Notes: generated by a model from the sequence alone, not told the origin. 16,243 bases of DNA from Bacteroidales bacterium (GCA_004555425.1 SFID01000046.1:1-16243); one strand, 5' to 3'; shown: positions 7,128 to 15,565, counted from the first letter of the stretch. Made by a program: numbers and translations.

Positions 7128-7892
7128 TTATTTTACGAGTTCTCCCATCATGTCGTCGATGGTCAGCAGTCCTTGATGGTGGGCGGTATATTCGGCAGCG
7201 AGCACTGCGCCTAGGGCGAAGCCGCGGCGGCTGTATGCGCTGTGCGTGATTTGTATGTAGTCAGCGGGGCTGTCGTAGGTGACGGTGTGTATGCCTGGCA
7301 CTTCGTCGCGGCGGATGGCGTCAATGCGCAGGGCCTCTGCGGGGGCGGGGGCAGCGGGTGTCACTGAGCCATCGGCATTGTGCACCTCGCCGAGCGTCCA
7401 AGCCGTTTTGCGGTCCATGTTTGCGCAAATCTGCTCTGCAAGGGTGATGGCCGTTCCGCTCGGAGCGTCAAGTTTGTGTACGTGGTGCACCTCCTCCATC
7501 CGTACATCGTATTCGGGGAAGCGGTTCATAAGGCGCGCCAGAAACTTGTTCACTTCGCTGAAGATGGCCACGCCGAGGGAGAAGTTGCTGGCCCAGAAGA
7601 GGGTTTTCCCTTCCTCGGTGCAGGCGCGGCGCACGTCGGCTTCGTGGTCGGCGCGCCATCCTGTGCTGCCGCTGACCACCTTCACGCCAGCGGCCCAAGC
7701 ACGCTGGTAGTTGGCAAAGGCAGCCGTGGGGTTGGTAAATTCGATGGCTACGTCGGCACTGGCGAAGGCGGGCGAAGTGAAATCGTTTTGGTTGTCGAGG
7801 TCGATGATGGAAACAATCTCGTGGCCGCGTTGGCGCGCTATTTCTTCGATGATATGGCCCATTTTGCCATATCCTATTAGGGCTAGTTTCAT
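7128..7892 (-). CDS. dapB: 4-hydroxy-tetrahydrodipicolinate reductase
   Basis: This enzyme reduces 4-hydroxy-tetrahydrodipicolinate to tetrahydrodipicolinate with NAD(P)H, a cytoplasmic step in synthesis of lysine and meso-diaminopimelate for peptidoglycan. The 254-residue length is normal. The dinucleotide-binding motif GYGKMGH spans residues 7-13. The signature EVHHVHKLDAPSGTA spans 134-148, with the catalytic His136 and Lys140 equivalent to E. coli His159 and Lys163. The C-terminus ends in a typical TIDDMM helix. The start at ATG 7892 gives the canonical MKLALIGYG beginning. It is the first gene of the dapB-lepB-lepB2 unit; adjacency of dapB and lepB recurs in Bacteroidales. It is transcribed from a -7 box at 7991-7998 through an unusual leader. 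Confidence 0.97.
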   Translation of the reverse strand: MKLALIGYGKMGHIIEEIARQRGHEIVSIIDLDNQNDFTSPAFASADVAIEFTNPTAAFANYQRAWAAGVKVVSGSTGWRADHEADVRRACTEEGKTLFWASNFSLGVAIFSEVNKFLARLMNRFPEYDVRMEEVHHVHKLDAPSGTAITLAEQICANMDRKTAWTLGEVHNADGSVTPAAPAPAEALRIDAIRRDEVPGIHTVTYDSPADYIQITHSAYSRRGFALGAVLAAEYTAHHQGLLTIDDMMGELVK

Positions 7893-7912
7893 TTTGGTTT
7901 TGTTTTTTGTTG

Positions 7913-7965
7913 GGCTGGATTTTCTAGATATTCTAGATTATCTAGAGATTCTAGAGCTTCCAGCC
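7913..7965 (-). other. dapB leader hairpin with four TCTAGA repeats at 9-bp period
   Basis: Palindromic TCTAGA occurs at 7923, 7932, 7941 and 7950, exactly every 9 bp. The block is enclosed by a 7-bp stem, GGCTGGA (7913-7919) with TCCAGCC (7959-7965). In the dapB transcript it would form a long hairpin ending about 20 nt before the start codon. There is no T-run after it, so it is not a terminator. It does not match any riboswitch I recognise. Confidence 0.6.
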
Positions 7966-7990
7966 ATGATAATATGCAATCCGCGTGCCG

Positions 7991-7998
7991 CAAAGGTA
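7991..7998 (-). promoter_or_regulatory. -7 box of the dapB-lepB transcript
   Basis: TACCTTTG on the minus strand fits the Bacteroidota -7 consensus and predicts a leader of about 90 nt before dapB. No clear -33 TTTG is seen at 19-21 nt. Confidence 0.5.
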
Positions 7999-8115
7999 GA
8001 GAAAATATTTGTATTGGGTGTTAACTTGGCTTGGGTTTCCGCTTTTTTGGCCAGTCTAAACCTTGTTTTTTGCTGAAATATAGGAGCGTAGGCGGCTATT
8101 CCGGCGAAAAATCCT

Positions 8116-8123
8116 TACCTTTG
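8116..8123 (+). promoter_or_regulatory. -7 box of the 1266-residue secreted protein gene
   Basis: TACCTTTG followed by C lies 58 nt before ATG 8182. The region 7893-8181 is a divergent intergenic region shared with dapB. The -33 element is not evident. Confidence 0.5.
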
Positions 8124-8181
8124 CCTCCCTATTTTAGACTCCGCTTTAGCGATTTCACTTATTCCTATTATATATATAAAT

Positions 8182-11100
8182 ATGCGTACTTCCAACATTT
8201 TTCATCGTATGCTGGTGCTCCTGCTCCTGGTGGCAGGCAGCGGCTTGGGCTTCACTTTTGCCCAAACCAATCCAAGCATTCGCCCATTGGCCTTCGACGA
8301 CAACGCTGTCATGAACCGTATGTCCGATAATGGCCAATGGGCTGTTTTTGATGCCACCAATAGTGGCAATTCCACCCTGCGTATGAATCCGCGCCTTGTG
8401 AACCTCCAGACGGGTCTGTCCACCGACCTCTGCGCTGGACTGGATGCAGCAACGATTGCAAGTGCCGCAGCGCGCGACGTGACCGACGATGGCAACATCG
8501 TGGTGGGCGAACTCAACGGTCAGCCTGCCTACTGGAACAAGGCCACGGCTTCCTGGACCACGCTCCCCGTCAAGAAGGGCTGCGCGGGCGGCCTCGTCTT
8601 CGCCGTCACGCCCGATGGCAAATACGCCGTGGGTACACAGACCTTTGCCGACAATGTCTATAAGGAACTGCCCGCCCTCTGGGACCTGACCACAGGCAAA
8701 CTGGTCAATACGCCCGGCCTTCCCACCAAGGATATGGCCCACGAAGACAAGGGGCAAAACCGCTTCACGCAGATTTCCGCCGATGGCAAGACCATCCTCG
8801 CCTGTATGTCCGTGAGCTACATGCCCACGGCCTACGACCTCGGTGGCCGTTTCGAATACATCTACCACGTTGAGGACGGCGATTATACCGTGATAGGATT
8901 CACCGAGAGCGACACTCAGCGCTGGACGCCCGATGTTGAGGGCCTGTATTATTACAGTATCAGCAAACTCTCCAACGATGGCCGCTACGTCACAGGCGCG
9001 GCCTACGTGGTGGGTGAGGATAACGCCAGCGGTTTCCCCACAGAGGAGAACCTGCCCTTCGTCTACGATGTCGAGCAGGATAAGTTGACCGTCATGGGCG
9101 GCACTGAAGATGTCGGCGTGGGCGCATGGTGCACGGATGCCCAAGGCACGCTGCTCGGCGCAACGCCTATCGGCAGCCCCCTGCGCCAGTGGAGCGTCAA
9201 GGATGGCAACTACTGGATTGATTTCGACCTCATCTTACAGGACAAGTTTGGCTACAACTTCCTCGAGCATACGGGTTTCGAAAACACGGGAACACCCATC
9301 GACGTGAGCGATGACGGGCGCACCGTGGCCGTCATGGTCGATCCCTACACCAGCTACGTAGCCACGCTCCCCGCTCCCGTATCGCAGATTGCCAAGGGCA
9401 TCAACCTGCTCAACAGTTATACCGTTGCGCCGAAGGCTGGTGCGAAGTTGTCGAAACTGCAAAATATCACCATCACCTTCCGCCGCAACATCGAAGTGGC
9501 CGCTGGCAAGAACCAGGCCGTGCGCCTGCTTGATGCCGACGGCAACGTGGTCTATACCTCCACGGCTGTCAAGGTGGACGCCACGGGCAAGGCTCTCCAG
9601 ATTACTTTCCGCAAGGGCGAGCTCGCCGAGGATGAATACTATACCCTCGATGTGCCTGCGGGCACTGTCCACATCAAGGGCGATGCCGAGCGCACCAATG
9701 CCGACATCCGCCTGACCTACCAAGGCCGCGCCGCCGACCCCGTGCGTGTGGTCAATGTGAATCCCGCCGAAGGCACCGAACTGACGAAAATCGACATGAC
9801 CACCTCGCCCATCCTGCTGACCTTCGACACCGACGTGCAGATAGCCTCGGGCAAGGCTTATCTCTACCGCGACGACGAGACGGAGGCCGAGGAGGAACTC
9901 CTCCTGGCCTATGCCGACAACGTTGTGGCCGTATATCCCGCCGCCAGCACCTTCCTCTTCAAGGGCTCTTCCTATACCATCCGCATCCCCGCGGGCGTCA
10001 TCACCGACCTGACAGGCATCTGCGGCAACGAAGCCATCGAACTCCGCTACGAGGGTGCCTACGAGCGCGAAATCTCTGCCGACGACAAATACCTGCTGAC
10101 CGAAGATTTCAACCAGGGCTTCGTCAACACCATGCTCTATGAGGGCGACCACAACGAGCCTACGGACGAAATGAAGGCCATCGACTTTATCGACAAGGAC
10201 AACTACCCCTGGACCGTTGTGCACGACACGCCCACCGACCCCGACCTCGTGGCCGCATCCCATTCCTGCTATACCAACGGCGGCCAGTCCGACGACTGGA
10301 TGGTGACCGCCCAAGTCTACCTGCCCGATACCACTTGCCACCTCACCTTCCAGGCCCAATCCTATCTCCGCTCCAAGGCAGACCGCCTCAAGGTCTATGC
10401 CTACGCCGACACGAAGAGTTACAACTATCTCAACACCGCCATCATCAATAAGATCAAGGCCGAGGGCGTGCTCCTCTTCGACGAACAGCTCTCGCCGGGT
10501 GCTACGGAGGACCTGCTGAGTGGCGAATGGACCGACTACGATGTGCCCCTCGCCGACTTTGCGGGCAAGTACATTTACCTGGCCTTCCTCAACGACAACA
10601 AGAACCAGAGCATCGTCTTCGTGAACAACGTGCAAGTGGTCCGCGAGATGCCCTTCCTGATTAGCCTCGACAACGAATCGGCTGTGGTCAACGCCCAGTC
10701 CGTGACGGTCAAGGGTCGTGCGAAAATCAATGAGCCCAACCAGACCTTCACCAACGCCACCCTCACTCTCCGCGATGCCGAAGGCAGCGTGGTCAGCACG
10801 ATTCAGGAGAGCGGCCTGAGCCTTGAGAAGGGCGACATCTACGAGTTTACCTTCCCCGAAGCCCTGCCGCTGGCTCCCCACTGCGAGAGCGCTTTCACCG
10901 TTGAGGTGCTGATGAACGCCAAGCAGGCCACCGCGAGCAGCAGCGTCAAGAACCTGGCCTTCCTGCCCAAGACCCACGTTGTCCTCGAGGAATACACGGG
11001 TACGACTTGCGGCAACTGTCCGCTAGGTATCGAGGCCATCGACCGCCTGCATTCGGCCTACGGCGACCGCTTTATTCCCATCGGCCTCCACAACTATACG

Positions 11101-11982
11101 GGCGACCTCCTCGGCAGTGGCACAGTTGATTATTCGGCTGCGCTCGGCCTCATCGCTGCGCCCTCTGGCCGCATCAACCGCTCGGAGACCATCCTCTCGC
11201 CCGCCTCGCAGGTGGAGGGCAAATACTATTTCAGCAACAGCCCCGACGGCAAGCCCCTCTGGCTCGACGTGGTGCAGGAGGAAATGGGCCGATTGGTATT
11301 CGCCGAGCTCTCTGCCACGGCTTCGCTCCAGAAGGACGGACAAGTGGCCATTCCCGTCACGACCCGCTTTGCCCTCAACATCCCCTCGCACAACTACAAA
11401 TACTTCCTCGTGCTCCTCGAGGACGACATCCTGGCCTTCCAGAGCAACTACTTCGCCGCCACCTCCGACCCCGAACTGGGCGAATGGGGATTGGGCGGTG
11501 CCAATGGCAAATCAACCGTTTATCCTTATTACCAGCAGCACGTGGCCCGCAGTTGGAAGGGCGCGTCCATCTCGGGCACGGGCGGCCTGCTGCCCACCAC
11601 CCTCAGTGCGGGCGAGGACTATGTAGTCCAGATGACCATGCCTATGGCTGCCAATGTGAGCGACGTGGCGAATACCTCCGTAGTCGTCCTCTTGATTGAC
11701 GGCAATACGGACCGCATCATCAATGCCACGACAGCCCGCGTGGTAGTGCCCGAAGGCATCGACGAGGCCGAGCAAGCCGCTGTCAGCATCCGCCGCACCC
11801 ACGACGGCTTCGCCATCAACGTGGCGGGCAGTGCCTCGGCCCAGGCCTTTGATGCCAGTGGCCGACTCGTTGGTCAGACCACGGGACAAGACCTCCTGCA
11901 CCTGACCACAACGGGCCACCAAGGTTTCACCATCGTCCGCGTGACAACAGCCAGCGGTGCCGTGGTAGTGAAGAAATTCTAG
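8182..11982 (+). CDS. Secreted multidomain protein with Omp28-like module and T9SS type-A sorting domain
   Basis: This 1266-residue protein starts with a Sec signal peptide (residues 1-27, cleavage after FA). Gln28 would be the mature N-terminus, as is common for exported Bacteroidota proteins. Residues about 30-400 contain repeated beta-propeller-like strands (SDNGQWAVF, TPDGKYAVG, SNDGRYVTG, SDDGRTVAV). Two SbsA-type Ig-like domains follow at about 415-510 and 525-630 (NITITFRRNIEV, SPILLTFDTDVQI). Residues about 640-825 resemble a choice-of-anchor or cleaved-adhesin jelly roll. From about 930 an Omp28-like segment carries VVLEEYTGTTCGNCPLG with a thioredoxin-type CxxC (Cys943, Cys946). The last 75 residues (AFDASGRLVG, then GFTIVRVTT and VVVKKF) match a T9SS type-A sorting domain, so surface export by type IX secretion is inferred. 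Substrate and function are unknown. The gene is followed by a nested hairpin and a second secreted-protein gene. Confidence 0.88.
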   Translation: MRTSNIFHRMLVLLLLVAGSGLGFTFAQTNPSIRPLAFDDNAVMNRMSDNGQWAVFDATNSGNSTLRMNPRLVNLQTGLSTDLCAGLDAATIASAAARDVTDDGNIVVGELNGQPAYWNKATASWTTLPVKKGCAGGLVFAVTPDGKYAVGTQTFADNVYKELPALWDLTTGKLVNTPGLPTKDMAHEDKGQNRFTQISADGKTILACMSVSYMPTAYDLGGRFEYIYHVEDGDYTVIGFTESDTQRWTPDVEGLYYYSISKLSNDGRYVTGAAYVVGEDNASGFPTEENLPFVYDVEQDKLTVMGGTEDVGVGAWCTDAQGTLLGATPIGSPLRQWSVKDGNYWIDFDLILQDKFGYNFLEHTGFENTGTPIDVSDDGRTVAVMVDPYTSYVATLPAPVSQIAKGINLLNSYTVAPKAGAKLSKLQNITITFRRNIEVAAGKNQAVRLLDADGNVVYTSTAVKVDATGKALQITFRKGELAEDEYYTLDVPAGTVHIKGDAERTNADIRLTYQGRAADPVRVVNVNPAEGTELTKIDMTTSPILLTFDTDVQIASGKAYLYRDDETEAEEELLLAYADNVVAVYPAASTFLFKGSSYTIRIPAGVITDLTGICGNEAIELRYEGAYEREISADDKYLLTEDFNQGFVNTMLYEGDHNEPTDEMKAIDFIDKDNYPWTVVHDTPTDPDLVAASHSCYTNGGQSDDWMVTAQVYLPDTTCHLTFQAQSYLRSKADRLKVYAYADTKSYNYLNTAIINKIKAEGVLLFDEQLSPGATEDLLSGEWTDYDVPLADFAGKYIYLAFLNDNKNQSIVFVNNVQVVREMPFLISLDNESAVVNAQSVTVKGRAKINEPNQTFTNATLTLRDAEGSVVSTIQESGLSLEKGDIYEFTFPEALPLAPHCESAFTVEVLMNAKQATASSSVKNLAFLPKTHVVLEEYTGTTCGNCPLGIEAIDRLHSAYGDRFIPIGLHNYTGDLLGSGTVDYSAALGLIAAPSGRINRSETILSPASQVEGKYYFSNSPDGKPLWLDVVQEEMGRLVFAELSATASLQKDGQVAIPVTTRFALNIPSHNYKYFLVLLEDDILAFQSNYFAATSDPELGEWGLGGANGKSTVYPYYQQHVARSWKGASISGTGGLLPTTLSAGEDYVVQMTMPMAANVSDVANTSVVVLLIDGNTDRIINATTARVVVPEGIDEAEQAAVSIRRTHDGFAINVAGSASAQAFDASGRLVGQTTGQDLLHLTTTGHQGFTIVRVTTASGAVVVKKF

Positions 11983-12001
11983 GCACTACTGATTCACAGG
12001 A

Positions 12002-12089
12002 GGCAGATTTCCGTTTCGCCTCGGCAGATAGCCAGCGACCATCGGGCGATGGTCGCTGGCAATGTCGGACTTAAAAACGGAAAACTGCC
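12002..12089 (+). terminator. Nested hairpin between the two secreted-protein genes
   Basis: A perfect 14-bp stem with a 2-nt gap (12031-12060, GCCAGCGACCATCG) sits inside a second pair of arms, GGCAGATTTCCGTTT (12002-12016) and its 14/15 complement (12075-12089). No T-run follows, so it is not a classical intrinsic terminator. It could terminate weakly, protect the upstream mRNA or reduce read-through to the next gene. Confidence 0.5.
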
Positions 12090-12144
12090 CCCCTAGAAAC
12101 GGGAAACCCCGATCAATAATCTTCTCATCCAAAAATACAACATT

Positions 12145-13689
12145 ATGCGTAAACTTTACTTTTTCCTCTTCGCCCTCCTGGCTAGCCTCTCCACGGCCCG
12201 CGCGGGATTTGGCGACGTGGTGGACTTCGGGGCAATGGACCTCGACACCGACTATACGCTCAATGGCGATTTCTCTGACTACAAGGGCAGTCTGACGCCC
12301 ACAGAGAGCGGCACGCTCACGTTCAAAACCTCGAACGGTGGCGTGGTGATGGCTCCATATAGCGATGCCGACCTCACGGAAGCCATCTCCTTTGATTTTA
12401 GTTATTCGGACAATGGCGGCGGCATCTATCAGATTGAGGTAGAAGCCGGCCAGACGTACTATTTCTTCAAGGACTTCTGCATGGACCAGGCCACCGTGCG
12501 CTTCACGATGGGCGGCGAGGAGGCCCTGCAAGTGGTAAAGGCCGAGCCCGCCGTGGGTACGGCCCTCTCGGCAGGCGGTGCGGGCATCGTATCCGTCTTG
12601 TTCAACAAGGTGGCGCGCCTCACGGGAGGCACTATGGAGATTGCCAGCCATAGTTATCCCCTGACGGTCAACAGCCTGGGCACATCGGCCAGCGTAGATT
12701 ACAAGGCCGCCCTCATGCAAGCTTATGCCGACGGTGCAAAAGCGGGCGATGCGCTCACCATCCGCCTCTCCGTTGCCGAAACGGCCGAAACCATCGACCT
12801 CTCCTACACGGCCGCTGCCGAACCTGTCAAGATGGAGAGCGAACAACTTCTGGGCGAAGGCAAATTCCGCTCCTTCTGGTTCGCAGGCGACTCGGCCGCC
12901 ACGATGCGCCTCACCTTCAGCGGTCCGATTGGCGTCAGCGAGGGTTCGCCCCGCGTGACCCTGGAATATGGCAACTCCGAAGGTGCCCAGGGCGAGTTCT
13001 ACACCGAGGACATCCCCTTCACCCTGGAGGACGGCCGCACCATCTGCCTCGACTTCTCCGACAAACTGCGCCGCCCGCAGGACATGGTGGCCTCGGGTAT
13101 TAACTATGGCACGGTGCATGTACGCCTGCTCAACGTTCGCGATGCCGAGGGCAACTACGTATATAGCCCCACGCAGGGCGCGCTCGGCTCCTACGGCTAC
13201 CTCTTCGACTACGCAGAAGTGCAGACCAACGTCATCGCTGAGTTCACCCCCGCCAGCGGCAGCAGCCTGACGGACGTAGATAGCATCGAAGTATGGATGG
13301 CCGACTACGCCAACGTTCGTTTCGATGGCTTCCAGTTCACCTACGAAGAGGAGGGTCAGCCCCAGACGCTCACCACAACCGATTTCACCGCCGCTCCCGA
13401 TGCGGACTACGAAGGGGCCTACGTGCTCACCGTGAAGGTGCCCGAAGCCCTCAAGTCCAAGACGCTCGACCAGATTACCCTCAGCCTCCAGGGCGCCCGC
13501 TTCGCCGATGGCATTGACCACAGCGGCGACATTCTCGCCACCTACTCCATCAAGCCGACGGGCATCACAGCCGTCAGCGCCACCAATGCCAATAATGCCC
13601 GTACCTACGACCTCCAAGGCCGTCCCTGCAACGCCCACCAGAAGGGCATCATCATTCACCAGGGCCACAAGGTGCTGCAAGTTCGATAA
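12145..13689 (+). CDS. Secreted beta-rich protein with a short T9SS-like C-terminal tail
   Basis: This encodes a 514-residue protein with a signal peptide (MRKLYFFLFALLASLSTARA, residues 1-20). The mature part is beta-rich, with Ig-like segments such as VKAEPAVGTALSAGGAGIVS and ending in TLDQITLSLQGARF. I do not recognise a catalytic domain. The last 42 residues contain TYDLQGRP and GIIIHQGHKVLQVR, the pattern of short C-terminal sorting tails seen in Prevotella and Bacteroides exported proteins (xYDLQGRxV...KGIYIxxGKKV). Secretion to the surface is inferred. It lies 162 nt downstream of the 1266-residue gene on the same strand and may share its transcript, though a strong hairpin intervenes. 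A good terminator follows the stop. Confidence 0.85.
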   Translation: MRKLYFFLFALLASLSTARAGFGDVVDFGAMDLDTDYTLNGDFSDYKGSLTPTESGTLTFKTSNGGVVMAPYSDADLTEAISFDFSYSDNGGGIYQIEVEAGQTYYFFKDFCMDQATVRFTMGGEEALQVVKAEPAVGTALSAGGAGIVSVLFNKVARLTGGTMEIASHSYPLTVNSLGTSASVDYKAALMQAYADGAKAGDALTIRLSVAETAETIDLSYTAAAEPVKMESEQLLGEGKFRSFWFAGDSAATMRLTFSGPIGVSEGSPRVTLEYGNSEGAQGEFYTEDIPFTLEDGRTICLDFSDKLRRPQDMVASGINYGTVHVRLLNVRDAEGNYVYSPTQGALGSYGYLFDYAEVQTNVIAEFTPASGSSLTDVDSIEVWMADYANVRFDGFQFTYEEEGQPQTLTTTDFTAAPDADYEGAYVLTVKVPEALKSKTLDQITLSLQGARFADGIDHSGDILATYSIKPTGITAVSATNANNARTYDLQGRPCNAHQKGIIIHQGHKVLQVR

Positions 13690-13731
13690 CATCTGTCCTT
13701 GGCCTGCGCCGAGGATAGTCCCGAAAATAAA

Positions 13732-13765
13732 ACGGAGAGGGCCCGCGGGCTCTCTCCGTTTTTTT
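13732..13765 (+). terminator. Intrinsic terminator after the 514-residue protein gene
   Basis: ACGGAGAGG with GCCC pairs with GGGC and TCTCTCCGT in a stem of up to 13 bp (13732-13759), followed by a run of seven T. An A-rich tract on the other side could let it also stop minus-strand transcription arriving from the ATPase gene. Confidence 0.9.
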
Positions 13766-13808
13766 GGATTGATTTGTGAATGGGGCCTGCGCCCAAAAGG
13801 CGGCCGCG

Positions 13809-13826
13809 CCCATTCGGTGGAATGGG
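13809..13826. other. Perfect small hairpin downstream of the ATPase gene
   Basis: CCCATTC (13809-13815) and GAATGGG (13820-13826) form a 7-bp stem with a 4-nt loop, about 30 nt past the ATPase stop codon (minus strand). An additional partly complementary CATTCACAAAT-side copy lies at 13776-13783. There is no T-run, so the role is unclear. Confidence 0.4.
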
Positions 13827-13857
13827 ACTCTGCGCCTCAGGCACCGAGAAAAAAGGG

Positions 13858-15189
13858 TTACTCCGCGGCTTCCTCCCGACCAAAGAATGCCTCCACGGCA
13901 TAGAGCGGGATATTCTCCATCCATTCTTGGTCGGCATAGGGTAGCATTGAGCAGCGCAGTCCTTTGAGTGAATAGGCGGCAAACTCCTTGTTGACGAACG
14001 TGGTCAGCGATTTCGAGCGCACATTGGCTTCGGCCTTCACTTCGACAGGCACAACGCGCTCGCTGCCTTGCACGACAAAGTCCACCTCCAGCAGGGAGTT
14101 CTCCTTTGTATAGTAAAATATCTCGTCGGCAATATTGTCCGAATCCTCCAGCGACTTTATCTGGTTCATCACGTAGTTCTCGGTGAAGGCCCCTTTGAAC
14201 TCTGTGAATGCACCCATCCCCAAAAGCATGGCCTTCGAGCGCGCACCGCAGAGGCATGCCAGCAGCCCGACATCGTGGAGAAATACCTTGAACGCGCCCT
14301 TATCGGCATAGAAATTGAGCGGCTCTTCTGGTTTGGCCACCCTGCACACCTTGTAAATCAGTCCCGCATCGGCGAGCCATTGGAGGGCTTGCTCGTATTC
14401 CGCTGCGCGTGCCCCCTTCTTGACCGCTCCGAAGATGAATTTCTTGTTCTCCTTGGCCAACTGCGAAGGGATGGTGTTCCATATCATTCGGATGCGCTCC
14501 ACCTCCGCCTGACTGTGCTTGCCCATGTCGCCAAAGTAGGTGCTGAGAATGGACTTCTGTACGGCGCGCGTGGTCTTGGCATTGTGACTTTCAATCCAGA
14601 CCGAAACAGCTTCGGGCATACCTCCCACGAAATAATATTGGCGCAGGTATTCCACGAGTGTGTCGTGGTGGATGGCCAGTTCGTTCCAGCGTAACGCTAG
14701 CAGCGCCTCCACTAACTTTTCCCTGCCGTTTGCCATCAGGAATTCATGGAAGGTCATCGGGTACATCCGCAGTTGGTCCACCTTCCCCACGGGATAACTC
14801 TCGTCCTGACGCAGCGATATGCCCAGCATCGAACCAGCCACCACCACGTGCAGGTGGCGCCTCTCCTCGCAGAAATATTTCAGCGCAGGGATGCCGTTTC
14901 TCACCTCCTGAATCTCGTCGAAGAAGAGCAGCGTCTCTCCAGGGACAATCTGGCATTCGTGATACTGCTCCAACTGGTAGAGGATTCTGTCGATATTGAA
15001 GTCGGTGAACAAGGCTTCGACAAAGGGATTGTTGTGGCAATTGATATATAGGAAATGCGTAAACTCCGATTTGCCAAATTCCTTGAGGATATAGGTTTTT
15101 CCGACCTGTCGCGCGCCCAAGAGTATCAGCGGTTTGTGCCGCGGATTCTCCTTCCATTCCATCAATGCAGCATATATTTTTCGCTTCAT
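13858..15189 (-). CDS. AAA ATPase with DUF4143 / PD-(D/E)XK-like C-terminal domain
   Basis: This 443-residue protein belongs to the widespread bacterial and archaeal family that joins an AAA_14-type ATPase to DUF4143. The Walker A motif GARQVGKT is at residues 25-32, and the Walker B motif LLFFDE at 87-92, followed by a sensor-like VVVAGS at about 115-120. A winged-helix-like middle leads to the C-terminal part, where EVD (368-370) and PVEVKAE (381-387) give a D...ExK arrangement like PD-(D/E)XK nucleases. The physiological role of the family is not established. The gene stands alone between the terminator of the secreted-protein genes and a repeat-dense region. It has its own TAACTTTG -7 box 26 nt upstream and a 33-bp-period array just beyond. 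Start at ATG 15189 gives MKRKIYAAL, common for the family. Confidence 0.9.
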   Translation of the reverse strand: MKRKIYAALMEWKENPRHKPLILLGARQVGKTYILKEFGKSEFTHFLYINCHNNPFVEALFTDFNIDRILYQLEQYHECQIVPGETLLFFDEIQEVRNGIPALKYFCEERRHLHVVVAGSMLGISLRQDESYPVGKVDQLRMYPMTFHEFLMANGREKLVEALLALRWNELAIHHDTLVEYLRQYYFVGGMPEAVSVWIESHNAKTTRAVQKSILSTYFGDMGKHSQAEVERIRMIWNTIPSQLAKENKKFIFGAVKKGARAAEYEQALQWLADAGLIYKVCRVAKPEEPLNFYADKGAFKVFLHDVGLLACLCGARSKAMLLGMGAFTEFKGAFTENYVMNQIKSLEDSDNIADEIFYYTKENSLLEVDFVVQGSERVVPVEVKAEANVRSKSLTTFVNKEFAAYSLKGLRCSMLPYADQEWMENIPLYAVEAFFGREEAAE

Positions 15190-15214
15190 ATTCGCTTAAA
15201 TTTGGTCCGTGCTG

Positions 15215-15222
15215 CAAAGTTA
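15215..15222 (-). promoter_or_regulatory. -7 box of the ATPase gene
   Basis: TAACTTTG on the minus strand, followed by CAG, fits the Bacteroidota -7 consensus and gives a leader of about 20 nt. The sequence 20 nt further upstream is T-rich rather than a clean TTTG. Confidence 0.55.
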
Positions 15223-15252
15223 TTGATTATAAACGGAATAGAAAAGGATTTT

Positions 15253-15399
15253 ACATTTTTATGAGGGATCAATCAGCCGAAAATTACATTTTTATGAGGG
15301 ATCAATCGGCCGAAATCTACATTTTTATGAGGGAATAATCCGGCAGAAACCACATTTTTATGAGGGAACCATCGGCGAGTACTCACATTTTTAGGAGGG
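15253..15399. repeat. Five-copy array of ACATTTTTATGAGGG at exact 33-bp spacing
   Basis: Copies start at 15253, 15286, 15319, 15352 and 15385. The first four 15-bp cores are identical and the fifth differs by one base (T to G). The 18-bp spacers diverge progressively away from the ATPase gene (units 1 and 2 are closest). The array begins about 30 bp upstream of the ATPase -7 box, suggesting a DNA-binding site array or phased T-tracts. On the minus strand it can be read as 11-residue PHKNV repeats, but a stop codon interrupts the frame. Confidence 0.85.
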
Positions 15400-15430
15400 G
15401 ACGCTCCTGTTCTTTGAGGGGACGCTCCTG
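15395..15430. repeat. Two direct copies of GAGGGGACGCTCCTG
   Basis: Identical 15-bp copies lie at 15395-15409 and 15416-15430 (21-bp period). The first is fused to the degenerate fifth core of the 33-bp array. Each copy contains a short GGAG/CTCC inverted repeat. Confidence 0.7.
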
Positions 15431-15565
15431 CAAGGCATGCGCACCAGAAAAACGAGTGCCGTGCGGTTGCTTCCGACTCCCTCGTAATATAATACATCCG
15501 CGAGCCTCGCGTGTGCAAAACTCGTCTTTTAACATTTGATGGATTGTTGCGAAATGTTAAAACGA

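Noticed and set aside
7913..7965. Lysine riboswitch in the dapB leader
   Set aside because: No L-box core sequence or multi-helix junction; only a repeat-filled hairpin is seen.
9235..10977. Minus-strand 580-residue ORF opposite the large secreted protein
   Set aside because: Compositional shadow rich in Gly/Val/His with no family motif.
11986..13692. Minus-strand 568-residue ORF opposite the second secreted protein
   Set aside because: Shadow ORF; the plus strand has a signal peptide and a sorting-like tail.
15253..15399. 33-bp-period array as a CRISPR array
   Set aside because: The conserved core is only 15 bp, spacers are 18 bp and related to each other, and no cas gene is present.
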